Source of the DNA: Myxococcales bacterium
GTDB lineage: Bacteria; Myxococcota_A; Bradymonadia; Bradymonadales; Bradymonadaceae
Direction of reading: 5' to 3'
Assembly (NCBI GenBank): GCA_007120035.1
Contig: SKON01000193.1
Coordinates: forward strand, 1-64,000
Length of the DNA stretch: 64,000 nucleotides
The notes beneath the pieces were generated by a model. It had not been told where the DNA came from and searched no databases. It was given only the letters and a program-made list of their open reading frames with translations. The position numbers and the translations under genes were made by a program. Positions 1 through 8,834 of this stretch are shown here, piece after piece. Each line of letters opens with the position of its first letter. Positions within the stretch are counted from its first letter, which is position 1.

Positions 1-372
1 CCCTCGGGCGTAGCCCGACTCGCCGAGCCTCGTGGCCTTGGCCCGCAGCCCGCAGCGGGCCTTGGCCCGCGAGGACCCTCGGGCGTAGCCCGACTCGCCG
101 AGCCTCGTGGCCTTGGCCCGAGGGGAGGTTCCGCGCCGCCCATTATCTCCGTCACAAAATCGGTCCTCCTCGGCGGTTCATCCACCAGCGACCCCCGGGA
201 GGCGAAGTTGGCACTTCGGCGGGGTACGCCAATCGGTCCTCCTCGGCGGTTCGTCCACCAGCGAACCCAGGAGGCGAAACTGGCACCTCTCCTCGGGCCA
301 AGGCCACGAGGCTCGGCAAGTCGGGCCTGAAACAGCGGCCCGAACGTCCTCGCGGGCCAAGGCCCGCTGCGG
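1..372. repeat. Nested direct and inverted repeat mosaic
   Basis: I see no convincing gene in the first 499 bases. A 45-base block at 1-45 recurs exactly at 76-120. Bases 51-75 are inverted without mismatch at 347-371, and 88-123 are inverted at 291-326 with one mismatch in 36, so the segment is an imperfect large palindrome. Its centre holds two direct copies of about 60 bases, 158-217 and 231-289, differing at a few positions and one indel. This resembles composite intergenic repeats or a non-coding miniature mobile element; no flanking target duplication is visible because the left edge may lie outside the window. Bases 373-499 are the unremarkable leader of the next gene. Confidence 0.75.
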
Positions 373-499
373 AATGGAGACATCCCACCGACGGAAACCG
401 ATCACACCCGGTAGAGGCCAGGATCTTTCATTCACTGGGGCGGTGTGTTAGGACAACCGCCTCATCTTGTGGTGCCCCCTCTCGTACAGGAGTGCTGCC

Positions 500-3346
500 G
501 TGGCGAAGGACTACAAAGACACCCTCTGCTTGCCCCGAACGGGCTTCCCGATGCGCGCCAACCTGGCCAACCGGGAAAAAGACCGGATTCAGTGGTGGAC
601 CGAGCAGGGGATCTACGAGCGAATGGTCAAGAAGGGCGCCGACGCCGGGGCCCCTCGGTTCGTGCTTCACGACGGCCCGCCCTACGCCAATGGGAACCTC
701 CACCACGGGCATATCCTGAACAAGACCTTGAAGGACTTCGTGGTGAAGTTCCGCAATATGTCCGGGGAGATCTGTGAGTACGTGCCGGGGTGGGACTGCC
801 ACGGGCTGCCCATCGAGCACCAGGTGGACGCCCAGCTGGGGGACAAGAAGGCGGAGATGACGAAGGCGGAGATCCGAAAAGCCTGCCGGGAGTACGCGCT
901 GAAGTTCGTGGATATCCAGCGAGAGGAGTTCCGGCGGGTGATGGTGTTTGGGGATTGGGATAACCCTTACCTGACGATGTCCTATGAGTATGAGGCGGCC
1001 ACGGTTCGGGAGCTGGGGGCGTTCTTCGATCGGGGGATCGTGTACCGGGGGTTCAAGCCGGTCCACTGGGATTGGGCGTCGCAGACGGCGCTGGCCGAGG
1101 CGGAGGTGGAGTACGACTCCTTCCGAACGGATCATGTGTACGTGAAGTTCCCGTTCCCCGAGGCCCCCGAGGAGGTGTCGGCGGCGGCCGGCGACCGGCC
1201 GGTGTTCGTGGTGATCTGGACGACCACGCCCTGGACGTTGCCGGCGAACCTGGCGATCGCCTTCAACCCGGAGCTGACCTACGAGGTGGTCGACGTCGAC
1301 GGGGAGGCTCTGATCATGGCGCAGGGGCTACGGGATCAGGTGATGGAGGAGTGCGGGATCGAGTGCTCCGAGGTGCTGACGTCTTTTGAGGGGCGAGCCC
1401 TGGTGGGTGAGCTGGGTGAAGGTAAGGGGCTGTCGGCGGAGCATCCCTGGTTGGGGCGCAAGTCGGTGCTCTTGCCGGCGGACTACGTGACCCTGGACCA
1501 GGGGACGGGGTGCGTGCATACGGCGCCCGGCCACGGTCAGGAGGATTTCCAGTTGGGGTTGCAGTTCGGCCTGGACGTGGTGAACCCCGTGGACGAAGAG
1601 GGGCGATTCCGCCCCGGTCAGCTGCCGGAGTTTGGCGGGATGCACGTGTTCAAGGCGAACCGCAAGATCGCCGAGAAGCTCGATGGGCTGGGGCTCTTGC
1701 TGAACGAGCCCGGGGATCGGGTGACCATCGACCGGTATCCCCACGGGTGGCGGAGCAAGAAGCCTGTGATCTTTCGGGCTACCGAGCAGTGGTTCGTGGC
1801 CATGGAGCCCGAGACCGTGGGGGATCCCGACGGGTTTCGGCTTCGAGAAGAGGCCCTCAAAGAGATCGAGAAGGTCAACTGGGTCCCGGGGTGGGGACGA
1901 GACCGGATCGAGGGGATGGTGTCGCAGCGGCCTGATTGGTGTATCAGCCGGCAGCGATCCTGGGGGGTGCCGATCACGGTGATGTTCTGCAAGAATTGCG
2001 ATGAGGCGCTGGCGACGAAGGCGATCGCCGACCACGTGGCCGATCTGGTGGCCCAGGAGGGCGCGGACGTGTGGTTTGACCGGGACGCCTCAGAGCTGGT
2101 CCCCGAGGGGACGGTGTGCCCCCAGTGCGGATCCGGGGAGTTTCGCAAGGAGGAGGATATCCTGGATGTGTGGTTTGACTCCGGGGTGTCCTGGGCGGCC
2201 GTGCTGGAAGCCATGCTGGGGTGGGGTGATAGGGCCGATCTCTACCTGGAGGGCAGCGATCAGCACCGGGGGTGGTTCCAGTCCAGCCTGATGTGCGGGG
2301 TGATCTCCCGGGGCCACAGTCCGTACAAGACGTGCCTGACCCACGGGTTCGTGACCGACGAAGAGGGGCATAAGTACTCGAAGTCGAGTAAGAATTTCGA
2401 GCCTCCGGAGAAGATGCTCAACGAGTACGGGGCGGAGATCTTGCGGCTCTGGGTGTCCGCCGTGGACTATCGGGGTGATATCGCGCTCTCCACGGAGATC
2501 TTGAAGCGGATGTCCGACTCCTACCGGAAGATCCGAAACACCTTCCGGTTCCTTCTGGGAGGGCTGCAGGACTTTGATCCCGCCCAGGCGATGGCCGTGG
2601 AGGATCTGGAAGAGATCGACCGATGGATCCTCCACCGGGCCGCCGACATGGTGGAGCGGGTGCGGAAGGGATACGAGACCTACGAGTTTCACATGATCTA
2701 TCACCGGGTGGTGCAGTTCTGCACGGTGGAGCTGTCCAACGTGTACATGGATGTGACCAAGGATCGGATGTACTGCGAGGATCCCACCGGCGACCTGCGC
2801 CGAAGCGGACAGACGGCCTACTGGTTGGTCCTGCGAGCGTTGGTCCGGGCCATGGCGCCGATCCTCTCGTTCACCTGCGAGGAGGCCTGGGAGCACTGCC
2901 CGAAAGCCGAAGGCGACGAGGAGAGCGTGTTCCTCCAGGACTTCCCCGTGGAGGCCTTGAGCTGGAAGGACGACGCCCTGGACCAGCGGTGGGAGCGGCT
3001 CCTCCTGGTCCGTCAGGACGTGCAGCGAGAGCTGGAGAAGGCTCGAAAGGGGTCGAAAGAAGAGCGGCTGATCGGGAGCAGTCAGGAGGCCCAGCTGGTG
3101 GTGCGGGCCCAGGGGTCGGTCTTGGAGCTGCTTCGGGACTACGAAGAGGCGCTGGCCACGTTGTTCATCGTCAGCGAAGTGAACGTGGAGGAAGGTGCTC
3201 CCACAGAAGAGGAGGCCCTGGTGGCGACGACGGTGAAGGTGGCGTCGGGAGGGAAGTGCCCCCGTTGCTGGAACTACTGGGTGGAAGAGGGGAGCTCGTC
3301 GGAGGTCTGTCCCCGGTGTGAAGCCGTGCTGAAGAGGCTCTCATGA
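500..3346 (+). CDS. ileS: Isoleucyl-tRNA synthetase
   Basis: Charges tRNA-Ile with isoleucine in the cytoplasm. The class I signature HHGH is at residues 68-71 and the KMSKS loop appears as KYSKS at 625-629. A C-terminal zinc knuckle (CPRC near residue 920, then a second CPRC) marks the bacterial-type enzyme. The 948-residue length is normal. I chose GTG 500 because AGGAG lies seven bases upstream and the N-terminus then starts with the family pattern YKDTL..P.T.FPMR; an in-frame ATG at 467 would add eleven residues with no family match. The stop overlaps the next gene (lspA) by ATGA, so the two are translationally coupled, as is common for ileS-lspA. Confidence 0.97.
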   Translation: MAKDYKDTLCLPRTGFPMRANLANREKDRIQWWTEQGIYERMVKKGADAGAPRFVLHDGPPYANGNLHHGHILNKTLKDFVVKFRNMSGEICEYVPGWDCHGLPIEHQVDAQLGDKKAEMTKAEIRKACREYALKFVDIQREEFRRVMVFGDWDNPYLTMSYEYEAATVRELGAFFDRGIVYRGFKPVHWDWASQTALAEAEVEYDSFRTDHVYVKFPFPEAPEEVSAAAGDRPVFVVIWTTTPWTLPANLAIAFNPELTYEVVDVDGEALIMAQGLRDQVMEECGIECSEVLTSFEGRALVGELGEGKGLSAEHPWLGRKSVLLPADYVTLDQGTGCVHTAPGHGQEDFQLGLQFGLDVVNPVDEEGRFRPGQLPEFGGMHVFKANRKIAEKLDGLGLLLNEPGDRVTIDRYPHGWRSKKPVIFRATEQWFVAMEPETVGDPDGFRLREEALKEIEKVNWVPGWGRDRIEGMVSQRPDWCISRQRSWGVPITVMFCKNCDEALATKAIADHVADLVAQEGADVWFDRDASELVPEGTVCPQCGSGEFRKEEDILDVWFDSGVSWAAVLEAMLGWGDRADLYLEGSDQHRGWFQSSLMCGVISRGHSPYKTCLTHGFVTDEEGHKYSKSSKNFEPPEKMLNEYGAEILRLWVSAVDYRGDIALSTEILKRMSDSYRKIRNTFRFLLGGLQDFDPAQAMAVEDLEEIDRWILHRAADMVERVRKGYETYEFHMIYHRVVQFCTVELSNVYMDVTKDRMYCEDPTGDLRRSGQTAYWLVLRALVRAMAPILSFTCEEAWEHCPKAEGDEESVFLQDFPVEALSWKDDALDQRWERLLLVRQDVQRELEKARKGSKEERLIGSSQEAQLVVRAQGSVLELLRDYEEALATLFIVSEVNVEEGAPTEEEALVATTVKVASGGKCPRCWNYWVEEGSSSEVCPRCEAVLKRLS

Positions 3347-4080
3347 ATCCGGCGGTGGTGAAATACGGGGGGTTTGTGCTGGCCGTGTTGATCCTGGTGG
3401 GGCTGGATCAGTGGACCAAGCAGCTCGCCGAGGATCGGCTGGCCACCCAGCGCCCGGGGATCTTCAGCCATAATATGGTGCTCGAGGTGCCGCCGGAGCA
3501 CGACGGGTCGACCCTGAAGGAGTACCTGGTCGACGAGCTGCGGTTCAGCTCCGAGGAAGAGATCGACGAGATCGCCTCCCGGTTTACGGTGACCGAGGAG
3601 GGGCGAGCGTTGACGGGGGCGACGGAGTTGGAGGCCGGGGAGGTGATCGAGATCCGGCACCGAGAGGTGGTGGTGATCGAAGGGTACTGGGACTTTCAGT
3701 ACACGCGAAATCCCGGGGCGGCCTTTGGTCTCTTCGCCGACGCCGACGAGTCCTTTCGACGACCCTTCTTGCTGACCGTGAGCCTGATCGCGGTGTTCGT
3801 GATCCTCTGGATGCTCTTCACGATGCAGCGAGGACAGTGGATCTTGTACTGGGGGCTGACGACGATCGCCGCCGGGGCGCTGGGCAATGTGATCGACCGG
3901 ATCCGGTTCGGGTACGTGATCGATTTTGTGGTGTGGAAGCTGGGAGACGACTATCGTTGGCCCACGTTCAACGTGGCCGACGTGCTGATCTGTATCGGGG
4001 TGGGGTTGATCATCCTGGAGATGATCCGAGAAGGGGTGGCGGAGCACAGGGCGAAGAAGGAAGCGAAGGCCGAGAGCTGA
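3343..4080 (+). CDS. lspA: Lipoprotein signal peptidase II, with a long periplasmic insertion
   Basis: Inner-membrane aspartyl protease that removes signal peptides from prolipoproteins. The family blocks are clear: TRNPGAAFG, NVIDRIRFG with catalytic Asp185, and FNVADV with catalytic Asp213. At 245 residues it is about 80 longer than the usual 160. The excess is an acidic stretch at about residues 35-100, between the first membrane segment (LDQWTK) and the TRNPGAAFG block, where most homologues have a short loop. It shares a 4-base overlap with ileS. Many lipobox proteins in this window are its likely substrates. Confidence 0.95.
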   Translation: MNPAVVKYGGFVLAVLILVGLDQWTKQLAEDRLATQRPGIFSHNMVLEVPPEHDGSTLKEYLVDELRFSSEEEIDEIASRFTVTEEGRALTGATELEAGEVIEIRHREVVVIEGYWDFQYTRNPGAAFGLFADADESFRRPFLLTVSLIAVFVILWMLFTMQRGQWILYWGLTTIAAGALGNVIDRIRFGYVIDFVVWKLGDDYRWPTFNVADVLICIGVGLIILEMIREGVAEHRAKKEAKAES

Positions 4081-4097
4081 TCGAATCGGGAGATGGA

Positions 4098-5015
4098 ATG
4101 AGACGTAGTACAGCCATGATGGTCGCCCTGATGATGGGAGCCGGGCTCGTGATGATCGGCCCTGAGGCGAAGGCTCAAGAGTCGGTCCCCCAGTTGTTTG
4201 AGGGGCTGAGGTCGGCCGGGGCAGGAGGATCCCACACGGCGGTGGCCTCGGGCACGGACTCGCTCTATAAGAACCCGGCCGGGGCGGCCCGAGGTACGAT
4301 GTATGTGGTGGACGGCGCGTTTTCCTACACCCCTCAGGGAGCGCTGTTGACGGCGGGGATCTCGGACAGCAGGACGAATCCGGCCTTCTCGGGCGCCGTG
4401 GGGTACACCTACTTTCTGGGGCAGGGAGAGAACTCCGAGCAATCCGGTCATGACGCCCGGGCAGCCATCGCGATCCCCGTGGTGCCTGAGCGGGTCTCCG
4501 TCGGGGTGGGGGTGCGGTATCTGCGGATCACTGACGAGGGGATCCCGATGGTGGAGGAGGACGACGATCAGATCCTGGTGTCGGGGTTCACCATCGACGC
4601 CGGGCTGATCGTGCGTGCCGCCGAGTTCTTGCACCTGGGGCTGGTGGCCCAGAACTTGATCGATCGTTGTCCCGACGATCCCGCTTGTCGGGGCACGATG
4701 CCGACCCGGATCGGTGGAGGGTTCGCGATCGGAGAAGAGACGGGATTCTTGGGGAGTGGGCAGGCGGCCATCGATCTGACGTCGTCGCCGGATGGACCGA
4801 ACGTGGATTTCGGTGTGGGCCTGGAGTACATGGCCGCTCAAATGGTCCCGATCCGGGTGGGGTTCCAGCGGCGGGGGTTTCTGGATCGGAACCTGGTGAC
4901 CGGGGGAGTGGGGTGGCGGTCGGAGCAGGCCGGGGTGGACTTCGCCTATCAGCATGACCTGCAGCGCTCCGATCGGTTCGGGTACATCGCCGGTGGGGTA
5001 TCGGTGTACTTCTGA
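4098..5015 (+). CDS. Outer-membrane beta-barrel protein (PorV/UPF0164-like)
   Basis: A 305-residue secreted protein. The N-terminus is a signal peptide ending EAKA-QES. The mature part begins with a run like GLRSAGAGGSHTAVASGTDSLYKNPAG, the pattern seen at the start of PorV/TraF/UPF0164 barrel proteins, and then alternates polar and apolar residues to a C-terminal aromatic (SVYF), as expected for an outer-membrane barrel. A loop carries CPDDPAC, which could form a disulfide. ATG 4098 is supported by GGGAG just upstream. It follows lspA by 17 bases and may be cotranscribed. The exact role is unknown. Confidence 0.75.
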   Translation: MRRSTAMMVALMMGAGLVMIGPEAKAQESVPQLFEGLRSAGAGGSHTAVASGTDSLYKNPAGAARGTMYVVDGAFSYTPQGALLTAGISDSRTNPAFSGAVGYTYFLGQGENSEQSGHDARAAIAIPVVPERVSVGVGVRYLRITDEGIPMVEEDDDQILVSGFTIDAGLIVRAAEFLHLGLVAQNLIDRCPDDPACRGTMPTRIGGGFAIGEETGFLGSGQAAIDLTSSPDGPNVDFGVGLEYMAAQMVPIRVGFQRRGFLDRNLVTGGVGWRSEQAGVDFAYQHDLQRSDRFGYIAGGVSVYF

Positions 5016-5195
5016 ACCCGGTGACGTGCTTAGGTTTATACCTCACTTGCTTTTGAATAGTTCTCGAGTCCGAGATGTTGTGGACAGAGAAGAGGTATCG
5101 AATTGCAAGTTCGCCCTGGTAGTGGCGGACATCTCGTCGCACCCCGGTCTCAACGGACCGGGAAGAGGTGCGAAAGCCAGCAGGGGGTCAACGAT

Positions 5196-6221
5196 ATGAC
5201 CGCACAACAACAGAAGTCGTCAGGTGAAGAGAAGGCCGAGGTGCTGACCGGAGACGAGGAGATGGCGCTGGACGCCGAGAGTCTGGACGGCGCCAGCGAG
5301 CTCTTTGGAGACTTGAGCCTGCCCATGATGCGGGGGTCCAACCTGAACCTGCCAGCCAACGCCGATCCGCTGACGGCGTATCTGGCCCGGTTGAACTACA
5401 TCGAGCCCCTGCCGGCCGACGAGCAGCAGGCTCTGGCCGAGCGGTATGTGAACGACGGCGATCGAAACGCCGGCAAGATGCTGATCCTGACCAACCTGCG
5501 GTTGGTGGTGAAGCTGGCCCGGGAGTACCAGCGGCGGTGGACGAACCTCCTGGATCTGATCCAGGAGGGCAACGTGGGCCTGGCCGAGGCGGTGACCCGG
5601 TACGATCCCTATCGTGGGGTGAAGTTTACCAGCTACGCCCAGTACTGGATCCGGGCGATGATCCTGAACTACCTGATGAATCACCTCCATCCGGTGAAGA
5701 TCGGGAGCTCCCGGGCGGGGCGTAAGCTCTTCTACAACCTCAAGAAGGCCCGACGGGAGCTGATGAGGCAGGGGCACGCCAACCCGACGCCGGCGTTGAT
5801 CGCCGACTACCTGGACGTGGACGAGAAAGAGGTGGTGCGGGTGGCAGCGCAGCTCGACGCGCCGCCGGTGTATCTCGACGCCCAGGCCCCGGGGCATGAG
5901 AAGACGACGATCGGGGAGCTGATGCAGTCCGAGAGTATCGATCCCGAGGAGGCGGCCTCCGATCTGGATCTGGCGACCCGGTTGCGGCAGACCATCGACG
6001 CCTTCACCGAGGAGATCGACGACGATCGGGAGCTGGCGATCTGGACGGAGCGGATGATCGCCGAGGATCCGAAGAGCCTGGTGGATCTCGGGGAGGAGTG
6101 GGGGGTGTCCAAGGAGAGAATCCGGCAGGTGGAGGTCCAGATCCGAGAGGACTTCCGGCGGTATCTGATCAGCGAGCTGGGGGAGGAGGTGAAGATGGAC
6201 TTCTTGGAGCGAATGACCTGA
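5196..6221 (+). CDS. rpoH: RpoH-type alternative sigma factor (sigma-32 family)
   Basis: Directs RNA polymerase to alternative promoters. After an acidic N-terminal extension of about 55 residues come region 1.2, region 2 (NLRLVVKLARE, LLDLIQEGNVGLAEAV, FTSYAQYWIRAMI) and an RpoH-box-like motif GRKLFYNLKKARREL, which separates RpoH-type from RpoD-type factors. Region 4 ends with the helix-turn-helix GVSKERIRQVE. The length is 341 residues against about 285 for E. coli RpoH. ATG 5196 has a GGGGG ribosome site eight bases upstream. The 180-base leader shows no clear promoter to me. Myxobacteria carry several RpoH-like factors, so the heat-shock role is likely but not certain. Confidence 0.88.
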   Translation: MTAQQQKSSGEEKAEVLTGDEEMALDAESLDGASELFGDLSLPMMRGSNLNLPANADPLTAYLARLNYIEPLPADEQQALAERYVNDGDRNAGKMLILTNLRLVVKLAREYQRRWTNLLDLIQEGNVGLAEAVTRYDPYRGVKFTSYAQYWIRAMILNYLMNHLHPVKIGSSRAGRKLFYNLKKARRELMRQGHANPTPALIADYLDVDEKEVVRVAAQLDAPPVYLDAQAPGHEKTTIGELMQSESIDPEEAASDLDLATRLRQTIDAFTEEIDDDRELAIWTERMIAEDPKSLVDLGEEWGVSKERIRQVEVQIREDFRRYLISELGEEVKMDFLERMT

Positions 6222-7308
6222 GGATCTCCGGGGGCTCGCCGGAGTCGATCCAGGAGGCCAGCTCGTAGGCCGTGGTGGGAGCCAGGAGGATCCCGTTACG
6301 GCCGTGGCCCACTGAGAGGTAGAGGCCTTCGATGTCGGTGGGGCCCAGGGTGGGGTGATTGCTCAGGGTGATGGGGCGAAATCCGACCCAGGTGTCAAGC
6401 ACCGGGGCGTCGTATACCCCGGGGAGGGCCTCCCAGGCGCCGACGAGGAGGTCCATGAAGCCCCCGGCGGTGGGGTGGGGATCAAAGCCCCGCTCTTCCA
6501 TGGTGGCGCCGACGAGGAGGCGACCGTCGGATTTGGGGATCAGGTAGGCGTCGGGGGCCCGCAGGACGTGGCGCAGCAGGGGGGGATCGCCCAGTCCGAG
6601 GCAGAGCATCTGGCCCCGAACGGGTCGGACATGGGGCAAGACGCCCTCGGGGATCCCCCCGATCTGTGGAGTCCAGGCGCCGGTGGCGAGGAGGACGTGG
6701 TCGAAGGGAAGGCGGCGGCCGTCTTTGAGGATCAGGCCGCGAAGAGCGTCATCGATGTCCAGGGCCTCCACGGGGCATTCTTCGTGGATGGTCCCCCCTT
6801 GCCGGGTCACGGCGACGGCCAGGGCGTTGAGCATGGCCGCCGGGTCGACCTGGACGTCGGAGGTGACCCGAAGAGCCCGATGGATTCGGGGGGAGAGGCC
6901 GGGCTCGAGCTCCAATGCCTGGGAGCGATCGAGACGTTCGGCGGTGAGCCCGAGGCGTTGGTGGTAGTCATGGAGTCGATCGAGGGCCTCGGCGTCATCC
7001 CGGTCGATGGCCACGATCAGGGTGCCCTCGGTGCGGTAGTCCACGTCGACGTCGGCGGCGGATTGGAGCTCGTCGATCCATCGGGGGTAGGCGTGGAGAC
7101 TCTCGAGCTCCAGGGCCAGGAGCTCCTCCTCTTCGTAGGTGGCCTCGGCGGTGGGGGCGAGCATCCCGCCGGCTTTGGAGGTGGCCCCGGCGCCGAGAGT
7201 CCCGGCCTCAAAGACCTCCACGTCCCATCCTCGTCGGGCGAGCTGCCAGGCCGGGCCCAGGCCGGCGATGCCGGCGCCGATTACTGCGATTCGGCGGTTT
7301 TTCGTCAT
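6169..7308 (-). CDS. thiO: FAD-dependent glycine oxidase-like (ThiO/DadA) enzyme
   Basis: Predicted flavoenzyme of the D-amino-acid/glycine oxidase family; ThiO supplies iminoglycine for thiazole synthesis. The N-terminus has the dinucleotide site GAGIAG at residues 11-16 followed by an E that would bind the ribose. Later landmarks are GAGATSKAGGML, the ATGAW block, RPVRGQ and the C-terminal GHGRNGILLAP. The size, 379 residues, fits. No other thiamine gene is near, so the substrate is inferred. The start overlaps the stop of the upstream peptidase gene by ATGA, and the 3' end runs 53 bases antisense into the rpoH end, an unusually long tail-to-tail overlap. Confidence 0.82.
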   Translation of the reverse strand: MTKNRRIAVIGAGIAGLGPAWQLARRGWDVEVFEAGTLGAGATSKAGGMLAPTAEATYEEEELLALELESLHAYPRWIDELQSAADVDVDYRTEGTLIVAIDRDDAEALDRLHDYHQRLGLTAERLDRSQALELEPGLSPRIHRALRVTSDVQVDPAAMLNALAVAVTRQGGTIHEECPVEALDIDDALRGLILKDGRRLPFDHVLLATGAWTPQIGGIPEGVLPHVRPVRGQMLCLGLGDPPLLRHVLRAPDAYLIPKSDGRLLVGATMEERGFDPHPTAGGFMDLLVGAWEALPGVYDAPVLDTWVGFRPITLSNHPTLGPTDIEGLYLSVGHGRNGILLAPTTAYELASWIDSGEPPEILRSFAPRSPSSPPPPAR

Positions 7309-7928
7309 CGTCGGAACATCACGTCGCCGAGGGAACGAGAAAACTCTCGGAAGGCCTCCAGGATCAGGGGCCACTCCAGGTAGAGATCGGTGCAGGCCAG
7401 GATGAAGGCCGCCAGGATCGGCACGGCGAACGGCAGGTACCCCCGCTCATCCTCTTCCATGGGCTGCATCATGTTGGATCGGGTGGCGGCGGTCATCACG
7501 ATGCCTTTGAAGAATCCACCGACGCGCTTCAGGAGGGTGCCCAGGTACCCATTCACCAGGGAGAGGGAGAGGGCCATGACCAGGCCTGCCAGGAGGCTGT
7601 AGAAGAAGATATGAAAGAGGGGGCTCGCGCCGAGGACAGCGCCGATCACGCCAAAGAGTTTGATGTCTCCTGCCCCCAGCCATCGGGGAATCATCAGGGG
7701 GATCCCCAGGAGGAGGACTACCAGGACGGTCAAGAATCCCCACAAGAGCCCGCTCCAGCCGAAGACAATGGTCTGAAGGACGAGTCCCACGGCGGCCGAA
7801 GGATAAGTGAGCTTGTTGTAGATCTTGCGGTGCTTCCAGTCCGTGATGGCGGCGGCGATCAGGACGCAGCCAAGGGGGGCCAGGAGGAGAAGCTGCCCCC
7901 AGAGGGCGATGTCGTCGAGCTTGTTCAT
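7305..7928 (-). CDS. Prepilin peptidase, A24 family (CpaA/TadV type)
   Basis: Inner-membrane aspartyl protease that would cleave the Flp-type prepilins encoded just upstream. The two catalytic aspartates are visible: Asp30 in ITDWKHRKIYN and Asp88 in GAGDIKLFG. Several hydrophobic segments span the 207 residues. It lacks the N-terminal methyltransferase domain of PilD, as expected for CpaA/TadV. There is a terminator between it and the pilin gene at 8062, so it probably has its own promoter or relies on read-through. It is coupled to the downstream oxidase gene by a 4-base overlap. No Tad ATPase or secretin is in the window. Confidence 0.9.
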   Translation of the reverse strand: MNKLDDIALWGQLLLLAPLGCVLIAAAITDWKHRKIYNKLTYPSAAVGLVLQTIVFGWSGLLWGFLTVLVVLLLGIPLMIPRWLGAGDIKLFGVIGAVLGASPLFHIFFYSLLAGLVMALSLSLVNGYLGTLLKRVGGFFKGIVMTAATRSNMMQPMEEDERGYLPFAVPILAAFILACTDLYLEWPLILEAFREFSRSLGDVMFRR

Positions 7929-8005
7929 CGGGTTCCGTGAGAGCAGGCGAAGACGATTCCGGTACAGGCAAGAGGGAGGATAGGCCAGACGAGGGCATAA
8001 AAAAA

Positions 8006-8032
8006 GCGCCCGGAAGAATCCGGGCGCTTTTT
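8006..8032 (-). terminator. Rho-independent terminator (bidirectional)
   Basis: An 8-bp GC stem (8006-8013 with 8020-8027) around a 6-base loop is flanked by seven A's on the left and five T's on the right. Read leftward it ends transcription of the Flp pilin gene at 8062; the symmetry would also let it work rightward. Confidence 0.9.
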
Positions 8033-8061
8033 CATCAGGCTACACAATAGCCATCAACCCA

Positions 8062-8277
8062 TCAGTCGACGCTACCGGTAAAGGTGCCGGAGCCACCGTG
8101 CTGAATCTTCACCTTCATGACCTCTTGCTGGGCCTCGACGAAGAGCTTCTGAATCTCTTCACCGAAGAGGGCGACGATGGCGATGACGAAGCAAGCCACG
8201 AGGACGAGGAGAATGATGTACTCGGTGGCGGTGGCGCCGCTCTCGTCCTTGTGCAGGGTCATAAGCAGGTTCTTCAT
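8062..8277 (-). CDS. Flp/Fap-type class IVb pilin
   Basis: Small pilin of 71 residues. The type III signal ends SG-ATATEYI, with cleavage expected after Gly and the conserved Glu at +5, followed by one long hydrophobic helix. The C-terminal tail is short and polar. ATG 8277 was chosen because GGAGG lies eight bases upstream; a longer in-frame start lacks one. A consensus sigma-54 promoter (8373-8388) drives it and a strong terminator follows. The neighbouring A24 peptidase is its likely processing enzyme. Confidence 0.92.
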   Translation of the reverse strand: MKNLLMTLHKDESGATATEYIILLVLVACFVIAIVALFGEEIQKLFVEAQQEVMKVKIQHGGSGTFTGSVD

Positions 8278-8372
8278 GATAATACCTCCAGGGTATTCGG
8301 GGTCGAGTTTCCTCAACCAAGTTATGTTTGTGTTTCAAGGAGTCGCGTCTCCACGACTCATTCGTTACCAAG

Positions 8373-8388
8373 AGCAACAACCGTGCCA
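8373..8388 (-). promoter_or_regulatory. Sigma-54 (-24/-12) promoter of the Flp pilin gene
   Basis: On the minus strand the sequence is TGGCACG-N4-TTGCT, an exact match to the RpoN consensus. The expected start would give a leader of about 80 bases before the pilin ATG at 8277. A perfect inverted repeat GTGCCA-N3-TGGCAC at 8421-8435, upstream of the promoter, could be an activator site. Confidence 0.88.
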
Positions 8389-8462
8389 GCGCGTGTTTCG
8401 GGGAGTTTGGGTCGAACTCTGTGCCAACCTGGCACGGTGCTCGGGTCCAGTGACCCCGATCC

Positions 8463-8666
8463 TCAGACCGCCGGGTGGGCGAGCCACCACACAAGGAAAT
8501 CTCGATACGCTTTCACGTACGCGGCGGTGGACAGGAGTGCGACCGCAGCCCAGAAGGTGATGAGCGTAAAGATCAGGATGTACTCGGTGCTGGCCACGCC
8601 CTCTTCTTCGCGATGGAAGTCTTTCAAACGCGCTGAGAGGTAGGATGTCACTTCATTCATCTTCAT
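8463..8666 (-). CDS. Second Flp-type pilin or pseudopilin
   Basis: A 67-residue protein with the processing signal EEEG-VASTEYI (Glu at +5 after the predicted cleavage) followed by a hydrophobic helix rich in aromatic residues. It differs from the 8062 pilin in its basic leader and Trp-rich C-terminus (FLVWWLAHP), so it may be a minor pilin. Three nearby ATGs are possible (8678, 8666, 8660); 8666 has AGGA at good spacing. It has its own sigma-54 promoter at 8835-8850. Confidence 0.85.
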   Translation of the reverse strand: MKMNEVTSYLSARLKDFHREEEGVASTEYILIFTLITFWAAVALLSTAAYVKAYRDFLVWWLAHPAV

Positions 8667-8834
8667 CTTTGTCCTCATCTTCCACTGGGCTCTCAGGAGA
8701 CCGGGGAGGTGTTCTCCCGGGGGTGGTGCATCTCTTGAAGGTCTGGTCCTGATTGCCTTTGGTATTAAGAAGCGTAACGAGTCACCACGAGGTGGTCAAG
8801 AGTATCAGAAGAAATTCTGACAGGGGATCAAGTT

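Noticed and set aside
467-499. The upstream ATG as ileS start
   Set aside because: No ribosome site and eleven residues without family similarity; GTG 500 has AGGAG and the conserved N-terminus.
8421-8435. GTGCCA-N3-TGGCAC as a third sigma-54 promoter
   Set aside because: Neither strand has TTGC at the -12 distance. It is kept only as a possible activator site.
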